Below, one piece after another: positions 31,106-39,505 of a DNA stretch of 62,414 nucleotides (positions within the stretch are counted from its first letter, which is position 1; every line of letters begins with the position of its first letter). Below the pieces are notes generated by a model. That model was not told the DNA's origin, did not search any database, and saw nothing but the letters and a program-made list of their open reading frames with translations. Made by a program: the position numbers and the translations under genes. The stretch comes from Microcaldota archaeon (GTDB lineage Archaea; Micrarchaeota; Micrarchaeia; Micrarchaeales; Micrarchaeaceae), in contig JAKAPJ010000004.1 in the NCBI GenBank assembly GCA_021807115.1, positions 1 through 62,414 on the forward strand. The letters run 5' to 3'.

Positions 31106-31669
31106 ATGGTGGGCTTTCTGACGGTGGCCATAGGGGCAGTGGTTGTCATACTTGTTTTTATGTTCGCCATCATATACAACGCGCTGGTAGTGCTGCGCAA
31201 CAACATAAACAAGGCATGGGGAGACATAGACGTTCTGCTTGAGAAGAGGCACGACATGCTCGGCAAGCTGCTCGACGTGGTAAAGGGATACATGACATAC
31301 GAGCAGAACCTGCTCACACAGGTGACCGCGCTGAGGACGCAGTGGATGGGCATGCAGAAGAACGACGTCCAAGGTAAGATAGACAACTCTAACCAGATGA
31401 GCCAGGCGCTCAAGTCCATCTTCGCAACAGCGGAGAACTATCCTGACCTCAAGGCGAATGCGAGCTTCATGCAGCTGCAGGGGGCGATAACCGACATTGA
31501 GAACCAGCTTGCCGACAGGAGGGAATTCTACAACGATGCGGTTAACTCGTTCAACATAAGGGTGCAGCAGGTGCCTTACAACGTATTTGCATCCGTGCTG
31601 GGCTACAAGACAATGCCTATGTATCCCGTTGCTGAAGAGGAGAAGCAGGATGTAAAGATGTCTTTCTGA
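31106..31669 (+). CDS. LemA family protein
   Basis: 187 residues. One N-terminal membrane helix (GFLTVAIGAVVVILVFMFAI) with a short outer tail, then the LemA four-helix bundle: YNALVVLRNNINKAWGDIDV, LEKRHDMLGKLLDVVKGY, and at the end ITDIENQLADRREFYNDAVNSFN with VPYNVFASVLGY. LemA is widespread in bacteria and occurs in some archaea; its molecular role is unknown, although gene neighbourhoods often pair it with a GIDE-domain membrane protein, as here. GTATTTAAACC (31056-31066) is a likely TATA box, leaving roughly 20 nt of leader. Confidence 0.9.
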   Translation: MVGFLTVAIGAVVVILVFMFAIIYNALVVLRNNINKAWGDIDVLLEKRHDMLGKLLDVVKGYMTYEQNLLTQVTALRTQWMGMQKNDVQGKIDNSNQMSQALKSIFATAENYPDLKANASFMQLQGAITDIENQLADRREFYNDAVNSFNIRVQQVPYNVFASVLGYKTMPMYPVAEEEKQDVKMSF

Positions 31670-31673
31670 TTCC

Positions 31674-33743
31674 ATGTCCGTCGCAGGGGGCTATGCTGGG
31701 ATTGTCTCGCCCAGTTTCGCCTACGGCGACATGAACAGCACGGCACTTGACACCGTGCAGGGGGGGAGGGCAGGGAGGAGGCCAAAGCCCATATTCTCGA
31801 GGGCCGTGTGGCTGGTCCTCATAGTGATACTGCTGATACTCTCGCTCGGGTTCTCGCTGCTCATAGCGCTGGCGGGGCTCGTGGTGGCGGTGATGTACGG
31901 CGTGTACTCCGCGCTAAAGCACTTCAGCTACTACCAGGTGCTTGTGGCAACGCCGACCACGAAGATCGACTCGGCGCCTTACGGCCTTGCGGAGATAAAC
32001 GCCGCCTTCCAGCCCGAGGGAGGGGGATACCTAGTTGCGCCAGTATCTGGCGCAAAGTGTGCATTCTACTGCGCCACAGTGTACGAGATTGTGGGATACG
32101 GGAATGACAGGGGCGTGGAAACCCACTATTCAGCCCAGGACGGGCTGCCGTCCATGCTTGCTGACGGCACAGGATACCTGATTGCGGACTTCACACTGGC
32201 GGACTTGGAGGTAAACCGCACAACGTATACTGTGCAGTACATGGACAGGCAGCTGCCGACAAAGGATGCGAACATACTCACCGACTTCTTTGAGAAGGCC
32301 GTAGCCGCCAAATCATCGGTGAACGGCAAGTTCCCAGACATCAACTTCAGCAAGGTGAGGGCGGTCGCCGCAAGTGCATCTATGCTGGACCGGGGGGCTG
32401 AATACGGCAGCAACGGGGTGCTGTACGTGGAGGAGACGGCAGTACCCATTGACACACGCTTCTTCGCGTTGGGGGAGGTAAAGAACATTGACAGGGACTA
32501 TCAGGGCAAACCGCTGAAGAAGATGGATGTGGATCCCTCATATGGGGTGTTCTCGATTCTGCCCGAATCGAAGGACGCTGCAATAAAGTCGCTGAGGGCC
32601 ATAACGCTTTACGATTTTTTGGGGGCGGCGGTGTTCCTGTTCCTGCTGGTTGCACTGTTCAACAGCAACCTCTACCGCAGCTGCGCGTTCTACGGAGGGA
32701 CCAAGAACAACCAGACATGCATTGCCCTAAACGGCACAACCTCGTCGCAAGAATACATCTTCTTTGGCATAAAACCTGGCGCGCCCCCGTCCGCCAGCGC
32801 GACCGCGGCTCCTATATTTATGGCAGTCACAAGGCAGATAGTCTTCCAGGGGGTGCCCCAGAGCGTCGGGGTATTGACTACGCGTGACTCGCTCTTCGTG
32901 GTAAATGCGGCGAACCTTTCCGCGAGGCACATAAATGTGACGGTGCACCAGTACAGTTACTTCACTAGTGATGGATACGAGTGGGGGGTGAACATCAGTA
33001 CTAATGCAACAACCATGCCTGGAACATACACAGTATACCTGCAATCAGGCAACGTCCCCGCCGCGCTTACCATAGTTGTGAAGGAGGACTTTGCGCTTGA
33101 CAACCCCATAACAGTAAGCGCGCAGTCGGTGGTGCTCACGCCAGGCGAATCTACTGCATTCGGGGCAGAGACCGCGTTCGACGCGATAGGACTGATGGGG
33201 CTTGGGGCGGACGGCATAAACGCCGCTGAGGTGGCGGTGGGGCAGGACAACGGCACGGGCGCATACGAATGGGATGTCATATTGAATGCCAGCCCGACCA
33301 CAACAGAGGCGAACTACACGCTGGAGCTGTACACGTACGACATGGACAGCAATAGCACCAAATATTACTACAAGAACGTGACGGTTTCGGTCGGCGGCCT
33401 GCGCGGCGTGGTGGAGCCTAGCGGATCGGGCAGGATGTCAGCAAACCAGAGCAGCTGCGGCAACTTTACGCTGGTGGAGGCCGGCACAATCGCGTCCGTC
33501 GCAGGTACATGCGTATGGACAGGGGGCAGCGTTGACATACTTGCGGCAGGGGGGAACAGCGGGGCTGCGACTGTCTCAATCGTGGGCGCTGACGGGACCA
33601 CATATTTCCATAACACAACAAACGCGCGGTGTGAGCAGCTTGTGGGGATTAGGGACCTGCCTGCCCAGAACTACACTGTGGACCTGCACAGCGGCGGGGG
33701 CGGCGGGGCGTGCGGAGTCGCACAGGCTACGCTTAGGGGTTAA
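31674..33743 (+). CDS. GIDE-domain membrane protein with large outer region
   Basis: 689 residues, 4 bases after LemA. A membrane helix pair at about 43-80 (SRAVWLVLIVILLILSLGFS and LVVAVMYGVYSAL) is followed by a GIDE-like domain: ATPTTKIDSAPYGLAEINAA, YLVAPVSGAKCAFYCATVYE, and ALGEVKNIDRDYQGKPLKKM. GIDE is the membrane-side domain of eukaryotic MUL1/MAPL-type ubiquitin ligases; prokaryotic copies lack the RING finger. A third helix (about 303-322, DFLGAAVFLFLLVALFNSN) ends that region. The last 370 residues lie outside, with Asn sequons, an Ig-like part (TTMPGTYTVYLQSGN) and a GNSGAATVSIVGADGTTYF module. Function unknown; probably a complex with LemA at the membrane. Confidence 0.8.
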   Translation: MSVAGGYAGIVSPSFAYGDMNSTALDTVQGGRAGRRPKPIFSRAVWLVLIVILLILSLGFSLLIALAGLVVAVMYGVYSALKHFSYYQVLVATPTTKIDSAPYGLAEINAAFQPEGGGYLVAPVSGAKCAFYCATVYEIVGYGNDRGVETHYSAQDGLPSMLADGTGYLIADFTLADLEVNRTTYTVQYMDRQLPTKDANILTDFFEKAVAAKSSVNGKFPDINFSKVRAVAASASMLDRGAEYGSNGVLYVEETAVPIDTRFFALGEVKNIDRDYQGKPLKKMDVDPSYGVFSILPESKDAAIKSLRAITLYDFLGAAVFLFLLVALFNSNLYRSCAFYGGTKNNQTCIALNGTTSSQEYIFFGIKPGAPPSASATAAPIFMAVTRQIVFQGVPQSVGVLTTRDSLFVVNAANLSARHINVTVHQYSYFTSDGYEWGVNISTNATTMPGTYTVYLQSGNVPAALTIVVKEDFALDNPITVSAQSVVLTPGESTAFGAETAFDAIGLMGLGADGINAAEVAVGQDNGTGAYEWDVILNASPTTTEANYTLELYTYDMDSNSTKYYYKNVTVSVGGLRGVVEPSGSGRMSANQSSCGNFTLVEAGTIASVAGTCVWTGGSVDILAAGGNSGAATVSIVGADGTTYFHNTTNARCEQLVGIRDLPAQNYTVDLHSGGGGGACGVAQATLRG

Positions 33744-33786
33744 CTCGCGGATATGCGGATGGGGCGTGCTTTGCGCGCGGCCCGAA

Positions 33787-34557
33787 TCAGAATATGTTGA
33801 TTATCTCCCTGCCCCTGTTCCATTCCGCCTTGCTGTACTTGCGCTCCTTTAGCTCCCTGGCGAGCGCCGCCTCCTTGCCGGTCAGCCCAGCCTCCTTGAA
33901 TTCCAGGCCGAGCGTCTCGGCGTAGCTGTCTAGAAGCGCCCTCTTTACATCCTCCATGCCGCTGCCGGATATGTCGCGTATGTTGGTGACGCGGTCCAGT
34001 ATGGTCTTTATGCCCTTGTCCTTGAGCTTCTCCCCGGGTACCTTGAGCACAGAGGCAAGCATCATCAGGTTTGTGTTCACAAGCACCGCGGCGTGGAAAA
34101 GAAGCGTGTTTGAGCGTATGGTGGCCGCGGCGCCCAGTATCTTCTTGCCGTTTGCCGTAACGTCATTGAGGTGGCCGCTCTCCGCAGGTATGCCAAGGCT
34201 CTTGAAGGCGTTGAGCGCGCCGGTGATCATGGTGGAGTAGAGCTTTATTACGTCAAGGTTTACCCCGTAGTTGTCCTTAGTTATGAACGAGTAGTTGAGG
34301 TCCCCAAGGTCGTGGTACACCGCGCCCCCTGCGGTGAACCTCTTTACGACATCAATCTTGTTGTCCCTTGCCACATCCATGTCCACTTCCTGCTCCGCAA
34401 GCTGGAAACACCCAAGTATCACCGCATTGCTGTGCCTATAGAACCTGAATGTCGGAGGGGATTCCTCCCTGATGACGCTTGCGAAGACGGCCTCTTCTGT
34501 GGCAAGGCTAAGGTAGGGGTCATCCGGGTATTCCACGTTCAAAAGCCTAACTTCCAT
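33787..34557 (-). CDS. lplA: Lipoate-protein ligase A, catalytic subunit
   Basis: 256 residues of the LplA catalytic domain. It activates lipoate with ATP and joins it to the E2 Lys. Visible: PPTFRFYRHSNAVILGCFQ, the lipoate pocket VVKRFTAGGAVYHDLGDLNY, and the catalytic Lys in TANGKKILGAAAT. It lacks the small C-terminal lobe of E. coli LplA, which is supplied by the separate LplB gene directly upstream. This two-gene form is known from Thermoplasma acidophilum, where both parts are required. The ATG at 34557 overlaps the lplB stop by 11 bases, so translation is coupled. A C-terminal helix (EAALARELKERKYSKAEWNR) is as in relatives. Confidence 0.92.
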   Translation of the reverse strand: MEVRLLNVEYPDDPYLSLATEEAVFASVIREESPPTFRFYRHSNAVILGCFQLAEQEVDMDVARDNKIDVVKRFTAGGAVYHDLGDLNYSFITKDNYGVNLDVIKLYSTMITGALNAFKSLGIPAESGHLNDVTANGKKILGAAATIRSNTLLFHAAVLVNTNLMMLASVLKVPGEKLKDKGIKTILDRVTNIRDISGSGMEDVKRALLDSYAETLGLEFKEAGLTGKEAALARELKERKYSKAEWNRGREIINIF

Positions 34558-34825
34558 CCCTAACACCCAATATGGCCCTGACAAGGTCCTCCTTTGACAG
34601 CCCGGGAGTCTGCACGTCCATGGCATAAAGCTCTTCGACCGCAATCTCCACGTCCCTGCGCTCGAGCCTTTTGCCGAGCAGCTTCCCCTCGAGCAGGGGG
34701 AGGGACTCCTCTGGTATCATGAAAAAATCCCCTGTTATCATTATGTCCCTTATTACGCCGTGCTCGATGTCGGCGCGTATCTTGAGCAGCCCTTTCGGGG
34801 CCTTGTACAGGGAGGATAGCTGCAT
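34547..34825 (-). CDS. lplB: Lipoate-protein ligase accessory subunit
   Basis: 92 residues corresponding to the C-terminal accessory domain of LplA: YKAPKGLLKIRADIEHGVIR, DIMITGDFFMIPEESLPLLE and the final EDLVRAILG helix. In Thermoplasma this subunit binds the catalytic subunit and is needed for lipoyl-adenylate formation. The minus-strand promoter region (34838-34855, with ATTATATATGG) precedes the ATG at 34825 by a short spacing. The pair sits 3 kb from the E2 that carries the acceptor lysine, strongly suggesting a dedicated system. Not to be confused with bacterial LipB, a different enzyme. Confidence 0.88.
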   Translation of the reverse strand: MQLSSLYKAPKGLLKIRADIEHGVIRDIMITGDFFMIPEESLPLLEGKLLGKRLERRDVEIAVEELYAMDVQTPGLSKEDLVRAILGVRDGS

Positions 34826-34884
34826 GGTATATCATGCCATATATAATACTAAATTACTTTCCCGCAGTGCCATTGCGACGCGGC

Positions 34885-35259
34885 TCACTCCTCGTCCTTT
34901 TTCCTGGATTGCGGCGGCACGGTGCCCACCTTGTTTATCATCTGCACGCCTATGGAGCAGAACTTGTATCCTATGCTCGCCACAAGGTAAAGCGCTATTA
35001 CCTCCGCGTATATCAGGGCGTCGTTCTGGCCGGTGGCCTCTATCTGCTTGAGCTCAGGGCCGAGAGAAGACAGCGAGGAGATGGTCGAATTGAGCGACGA
35101 ATTGGCGGCCGAGGCGCCCTGCTGCGACGGCGGTGCGACAGAGTAGGACACCGCTGCGCTGACCTTGTTGTAGATTGCGAGCCCGGAATCCAGGGCGAAA
35201 AGTATTATTGCTACGCCAATTACCAGAAGCACATATCCAACTGCGATGTTGAAATCCAT
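34885..35259 (-). CDS. Small two-helix membrane protein
   Basis: 124 residues with two predicted membrane helices (IAVGYVLLVIGVAIILFAL and ALIYAEVIALYLVASIGYKF) separated by a Ser/Ala-rich outer loop containing NSS and NST sequons (PSQQGASAANSSLNSTISS). Both ends are cytoplasmic by the charge pattern; the tail QSRKKDEE is charged. No family recognised. The start at 35259 is about 28 nt from the minus-strand TATA element CTTTAATATC (35284-35293). It precedes lplB on the same strand by 59 bases but lplB has its own promoter. Confidence 0.65.
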   Translation of the reverse strand: MDFNIAVGYVLLVIGVAIILFALDSGLAIYNKVSAAVSYSVAPPSQQGASAANSSLNSTISSLSSLGPELKQIEATGQNDALIYAEVIALYLVASIGYKFCSIGVQMINKVGTVPPQSRKKDEE

Positions 35260-35283
35260 CCGACCACAATCGTTTGAGACACC

Positions 35284-35293
35284 GATATTAAAG
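35284..35293 (-). promoter_or_regulatory. TATA box of the small membrane protein gene
   Basis: Minus-strand CTTTAATATC, centred about 29 nt from the ATG at 35259. Confidence 0.5.
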
Positions 35294-35349
35294 ATGTGAG
35301 GACAGGTTTAAATATCTGGCAGGATTAGGTATTACCGCGTTTCTTCCGC

Positions 35350-35359
35350 GATTTAAACC
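35350..35359 (+). promoter_or_regulatory. TATA box of the first flavin reductase-like gene
   Basis: GATTTAAACC is centred 25 nt before the ATG at 35379. Confidence 0.55.
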
Positions 35360-35378
35360 CGGATTACACGGTGGTTTG

Positions 35379-36146
35379 ATGGCGAACAGGCTGCCTAAGG
35401 CTGAATACGTATTGAAGGAGAAGATTGACGAGTCTCCAGACACGCTCAGGCTCGTTTTCGCGCCGGTGAACGAAAGGATGGCGGAGTTCTTCCCGGGCAT
35501 GTTCATTATGATAGGGGGCGTGCGGGATTCATCCGGCAGGCAGGGAGGCATGGCGGCACCGCGCGCATTTTCCATAGCCTCTGACCCAGGCTCTGATGAG
35601 GTGGAGATAATCGCGATAAGGAAACCGATGCACGGCAACGCAACCCACGAGTCGCACTTTGTCGCATCGAAGGTGGGTGACAGGTTCGTGGTGGAAGGGC
35701 CGCTCTCCTCTGGGGCGGCAGGCAGGAAGTTCGTGATCGAACTTGACCCGAAGCGCAAGATGGCCCTATTTGCTGGGGGGACGGGACTGGCGCCGTTTGC
35801 GTCCCTTCTGAGAAAGGAGGACAGGGTGAGGAGCGGGACCGACATCAGCGTGCTCTACAGCGCAAGGAGACCGGAGGAGATACTGCTGAGGCGCGAGATA
35901 GAGGATATGGCGCGCAGGAACAAGCTGAAGTTCGATGTCACCATCACAAGACCTGACAGCTCGGGGCAGGCGTGGGCGGGCAGGACGGGGCGCATAAGTG
36001 CGGGGATGATCAGCGGCAGCATACCGGACGTGGCGGAAAGGGACTGCTACATATGTGGGAGCAGGGATTTCTCCAACAGCATAAAGGCGATGCTCCTTTC
36101 GCTGGGCGTGCCGGAGGACAGGATAAGGATGGATGCGTGGGGATAA
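35379..36146 (+). CDS. Ferredoxin-reductase-family flavoprotein, copy 1
   Basis: 255 residues. FAD-binding barrel with the RxYS-type motif as PRAFSIASDP, then the NAD(P) domain with LFAGGTGLAPFASLL and the C-terminal CGSRDFSNSIKAML. Such FNR-family modules move electrons between NAD(P)H and a protein partner (ferredoxin, iron-sulfur subunit). The C terminus ends right after the nucleotide domain (MDAWG), so there is no 2Fe-2S extension as in PyrK or phenol hydroxylase reductases; a separate acceptor is needed. A second, similar gene begins 97 bases downstream. The partner is not encoded nearby. Confidence 0.83.
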   Translation: MANRLPKAEYVLKEKIDESPDTLRLVFAPVNERMAEFFPGMFIMIGGVRDSSGRQGGMAAPRAFSIASDPGSDEVEIIAIRKPMHGNATHESHFVASKVGDRFVVEGPLSSGAAGRKFVIELDPKRKMALFAGGTGLAPFASLLRKEDRVRSGTDISVLYSARRPEEILLRREIEDMARRNKLKFDVTITRPDSSGQAWAGRTGRISAGMISGSIPDVAERDCYICGSRDFSNSIKAMLLSLGVPEDRIRMDAWG

Positions 36147-36243
36147 CCAAAAACATTAACATTATATTCCTAACCATACAAGCTAGAATAGTTAAGCGCG
36201 GGTCAGGGAGTGCTAGTTTTGAACCGCGCCCAACGGTGAATTT

Positions 36244-36981
36244 ATGGCGAATATCCCCGTAACAGAGCGCAAGTACATGCTTGCGGAGAAGAAGGACGAG
36301 ACCCCTGAGGTTTTGATATTGAAGTTCATGCCGGAGGACGGGAAGCCCACTCCGTTCGACCCTGGGATGTTCATGATGATAACGGGAGTTGACGGCGCAG
36401 GGAAGAGATACACAGCAAGGGCGTTCTCGATAGCCTCGGATCCTTCGACCCCAGGCTTGGAGTTCATGATAATTAAGGAGCCGAAGCACGGGGACCACCT
36501 GGGCACATCGCACTTCATTAGCGCAAAGGTTGGGGATACGTTCATGCTCAAGGGGCCTAACGGCCAGTTCAGGTTCGATCCGTCGGTAAATAAGAAGGTG
36601 ATGTTCATAGCAGGGGGGACTGGACTGGCGCCGTTCATCTCAATGCTGAGGCACATAAAGGTCACGGGGTCTGGCAGCGACGTGGTGCTAATCTACAGCA
36701 CGAAGTTCTCCACCGAAATAATAGCCAAGGACGAGCTGAACGGCTATGTGAAGGACCTTGGCCTCAAGCTCGTCGTGACGGTCACCCGCCCGCAGCAAGG
36801 AGGCGGCTGGACGGGGCAGACTGGCCATGTGGACGCAGCCATGATAAGCAAGTATGCGCGGGACTTCGCCGAGCGGACTTTCTACATATGCGGGCCGCTC
36901 CCATTCGTCCAGGCGGTGAAGGACGCGATAACTGCGCTGAAGGTGCCGCCGGAGAGGGTCAAGGCGGACGTCTGGGGCTAA
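36244..36981 (+). CDS. Ferredoxin-reductase-family flavoprotein, copy 2
   Basis: 245 residues, a tandem paralogue of the preceding gene: TARAFSIASDPSTPGLEFMI for FAD, MFIAGGTGLAPFISML for NAD(P), and YICGPLPFVQAVKDAITALK at the C terminus, ending in DVWG versus DAWG in copy 1. Differences cluster in the flavin loop (KHGDHLGTSHF versus MHGNATHESHF) and the domain linker, which may set nucleotide or partner preference. TAGAATAGTTAAGC about 55 nt upstream is a weak promoter candidate, so the pair may be either cotranscribed or separately driven. Its end overlaps the converging transporter gene by 4 bases. Confidence 0.83.
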   Translation: MANIPVTERKYMLAEKKDETPEVLILKFMPEDGKPTPFDPGMFMMITGVDGAGKRYTARAFSIASDPSTPGLEFMIIKEPKHGDHLGTSHFISAKVGDTFMLKGPNGQFRFDPSVNKKVMFIAGGTGLAPFISMLRHIKVTGSGSDVVLIYSTKFSTEIIAKDELNGYVKDLGLKLVVTVTRPQQGGGWTGQTGHVDAAMISKYARDFAERTFYICGPLPFVQAVKDAITALKVPPERVKADVWG

Positions 36982-37853
36982 ACGAACCCTACGGCAACGG
37001 CGCCGATTACGGATATCACTATACCGGCAGCCTGGAGGCGGGTAAGGCGCTCCCTGTACAGCACATAGCACAGCAGCACTACAAGGACTGGCTCTGCCGC
37101 AGTTATCGCGCTGCCTATCGCCACCACGCTGAAAAGCACAACCAGCATGAACGACGCCTGAGCCGCGCCGTCGAGCAGGCCGGACACAACTGCAATGCGC
37201 CGTTGGCTTATGCCCCACAGGCGCAGGGACCTCTTCGTCCCCGCAGCGGCCCGCAACGACTTGGGCTTTACGGCAGCGTATCCGACCAGCGCCGCTATCG
37301 CGACGAGACGCGGCACGAAGTAGAATGCGGTTATGTCGTTCCTGTACGTGGACATCCCGTATACTGCGATCAGTATGAAAGCCGCGAAGCAGAGGTTGCC
37401 GGCCATCGCAGGCAGCAGTTTCCTGTTGAACCTGACATCTTCGGTAACGGTGATCATTAGCGCGCCGATTATTATCGCACCTATGCAAACCGCCTGCAGC
37501 GGGTTGACCGGCTCGCCGAGCACGAATATGCCAAACAGTATTAGTGCGGCAGGTGAGATGTTGATTAGCGCCCATGTGTCGGAGGCCTGCTCGGTGCGCA
37601 GGGAGATGTACACCAGGGCGTAGCCCGCGGCGAGGAATACCCCGCCCAGGCATGATAGCTCCAGAATAGTCACGGTTATCGACTGGGGAGGGAAAAGCGC
37701 GAATGCTACGGCTATGGGCACGCCGCCTGAGACTACTATGTACAATGCGGTCCTGTAGCTGCCAAGCGCGGTGGCTGCGTTCTTGGCCAGTGTGTCCCCA
37801 AGCGAGAAGAGGATGACACACACGAAGGCAGCGATTATCCCCGTGCTCAACAT
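36978..37853 (-). CDS. EamA/DMT-family transporter
   Basis: 291 residues with ten hydrophobic segments in two EamA repeats: GIIAAFVCVILFSLGDTLAK opens the first, NLCFAAFILIAVYGMSTYRN the second, each ending in the typical E-P-V/L region (FVLGEPVNPLQAVCIGAIII and AAEPVLVVLLCYVLYRERLT). Members export amino acids, sugars or other metabolites. The substrate cannot be named. The regulator gene at 37875 ends 21 bases upstream on the same strand, so the two are probably one transcript. Confidence 0.85.
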   Translation of the reverse strand: MLSTGIIAAFVCVILFSLGDTLAKNAATALGSYRTALYIVVSGGVPIAVAFALFPPQSITVTILELSCLGGVFLAAGYALVYISLRTEQASDTWALINISPAALILFGIFVLGEPVNPLQAVCIGAIIIGALMITVTEDVRFNRKLLPAMAGNLCFAAFILIAVYGMSTYRNDITAFYFVPRLVAIAALVGYAAVKPKSLRAAAGTKRSLRLWGISQRRIAVVSGLLDGAAQASFMLVVLFSVVAIGSAITAAEPVLVVLLCYVLYRERLTRLQAAGIVISVIGAVAVGFV

Positions 37854-37874
37854 GCAAAAACCGCGCGGGAAGGA

Positions 37875-38567
37875 TCAGATCTTCTTGAGCCTTGTCTCAA
37901 TCTCCTTCATGTCGAGCTTGGTGGCCAGAAGTGGTATCTTCTCAACCTGCGCGATCTTCACTGCCAGCTTGTCAACGGTGGTTATGTTGTGCATCACCAC
38001 GAGCTTTGGCTTTATGGGCGCCACACGTATGACCACCATGGGGGACCTTCCGGTTGACACATGGTCGAATATGAATGCGCGCTCCGTCGTGGAGCCGAAG
38101 AGCTTTGGATACTCCGAGGGGGACATCTCCAGTATTACCCTTAGGCTGTCCACCATGGTGTAGCCGAACAGCTTTATGGAGTCCAGGTATCCGGGATTGG
38201 AAAGGACCTTTCCTTCGATGATCCTGCTGAAGTCTACGCCGCTTATCGGCGCGACAAAATCGCGTATGTTGTAGAAAGGGACTGGAGCCTCTCCCCTTGG
38301 CGAGAACTTCTCGAGCCCCTGCCGCACTCCGCTGCCCTTGGCCTCGTCTATGGTGAAGAGAGCCTCGACGAACCTCTTTATTACACCCACGCCCGGACTG
38401 AGCCGCCTGTTGCTTTCGTAGTCGCTTATCGTGGAGGTGGATATCTTGATCTCCTTTGCAAGCTCCACCTGAGTTATGCCGAACAGCTCTCGCCATTTCT
38501 TCATGGTGCTTCCGGGGCTGTCGGAAAGTGCTACCTCGCCAGCCACCCTCTCTTTAAGTTCATCCAT
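37875..38567 (-). CDS. Archaeal HTH transcriptional regulator
   Basis: 230 residues. Residues about 14-62 form a Cro/C1-type HTH: PGSTMKKWRELFGITQVELA, then KEIKISTSTISDYESNRRLSPG. The opening MDELKERVAGEVALSD and the C-terminal alpha/beta domain (HVSTGRSPMVVIRVAPIKPK) match a conserved archaeal regulator family (COG1709-like). The C-terminal domain may sense a ligand; none is known to me. GGGGTGCGATATC precedes the ATG at 38567. It leads a likely two-gene unit with the EamA exporter, suggesting control of export, but it could equally be a global regulator. Confidence 0.8.
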   Translation of the reverse strand: MDELKERVAGEVALSDSPGSTMKKWRELFGITQVELAKEIKISTSTISDYESNRRLSPGVGVIKRFVEALFTIDEAKGSGVRQGLEKFSPRGEAPVPFYNIRDFVAPISGVDFSRIIEGKVLSNPGYLDSIKLFGYTMVDSLRVILEMSPSEYPKLFGSTTERAFIFDHVSTGRSPMVVIRVAPIKPKLVVMHNITTVDKLAVKIAQVEKIPLLATKLDMKEIETRLKKI

Positions 38568-38618
38568 GATATCGCACCCCTTATGAGCATGCACACGCAT
38601 GCAGAACGCAACGCAGCC

Positions 38619-39395
38619 TTATTCGGGCCTGCGCCGCTTCCTCTCCCGCTTGGCACGGTCTATGCCCTTGTAAAGCTGGTCTATGTACTCCTTGCTTATA
38701 TCATCCTTGCCTTTTAAGCTTTTCCCCGGATATGATGCAGGGAGCTCCTCCCCCTCTGGTTTCCTCGTGTAACCGTAGATCAGCAGTATTATGCCGCCCA
38801 CGAACGTGAGGAAGAAGGCTATGCCCAAATAGACCAGGTTGCCCTCCTTGGACGATATGACTGAGAGCACGTTGTTTGTGAGCGGCTGAGGGTAAGAGGC
38901 ATTTACCGCCACGGTACTGCCTGAAGACAAGCTCCCGTTCGTGTTGTCCACCACAAAATAATATGGACCGGGAGGCAGGAAGGCCGTCTGGTTTATGCTG
39001 TTGTATAGCGCAGGGGTGCCTGTCTCAGGGGTGGATGCAATGGTGACGTTGTTGAATATCAGTATCGTTCCACTGCCCTCGAGTGACTTGGCGTAGCTCA
39101 ATCCCGTGGCAGGGGCCGTGCCTGCCATGTCCCCATGCCACGCCGCATAGCCGCTTCCGTTGAAGAGATACACGTTGGCCTTGCCGCTGAGCTTGAGCAG
39201 CGCTATCAGATACGCGCTGTTTTGCAGCGTTATTTGCACATGTGAGTAGTTGTCCGCGGGTACGGTGAAGTTGTACAGGGTAACCTTCCCGGCAACCTGG
39301 CTTATTATGTTCGCCTGCTGGGACCCCACATACAGGAATATCGCTATGGATATTATCAGCAGAGCAATGCCCGCATAGAACAGATTCTTTATCAT
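38619..39395 (-). CDS. Membrane protein with outer domain between two helices
   Basis: 258 residues. A helix near the N terminus (FYAGIALLIISIAIFLYVG) and one near residue 200 (LVYLGIAFFLTFVGGIILLI) bracket an outer domain of about 165 residues rich in Asn, Ser and aromatic residues, with NFT, NYS, NGS, NVT, NQT and NAS sequons. The C-terminal 50 residues are cytoplasmic and strongly charged (KGKDDISKEYIDQLYKGIDR, KRERKRRRPE). The outer beta-rich part (GPYYFVVDNTNGSLSSG) resembles pre-peptidase C-terminal-type jelly rolls, weakly. Overlapping promoter elements lie at 39409-39430. Divergent from the giant surface protein gene. Confidence 0.65.
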   Translation of the reverse strand: MIKNLFYAGIALLIISIAIFLYVGSQQANIISQVAGKVTLYNFTVPADNYSHVQITLQNSAYLIALLKLSGKANVYLFNGSGYAAWHGDMAGTAPATGLSYAKSLEGSGTILIFNNVTIASTPETGTPALYNSINQTAFLPPGPYYFVVDNTNGSLSSGSTVAVNASYPQPLTNNVLSVISSKEGNLVYLGIAFFLTFVGGIILLIYGYTRKPEGEELPASYPGKSLKGKDDISKEYIDQLYKGIDRAKRERKRRRPE

Positions 39396-39408
39396 CAAGT
39401 GTAGATTC

Positions 39409-39430
39409 CTTATAAAAGTATTTAAATGTA
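39409..39430 (-). promoter_or_regulatory. TATA elements of the minus-strand membrane protein gene
   Basis: CTTTTATAAG and CATTTAAATAC (minus strand) lie 19 and 29 nt from the ATG at 39395; the second has standard spacing. Confidence 0.45.
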
Positions 39431-39505
39431 GTCAAACGCGGAGCGTTGCACATTATCCTAAAATAATATATTCCTCGCGGCAGGGGATGGTATGCAAGAC
39501 GCAGT

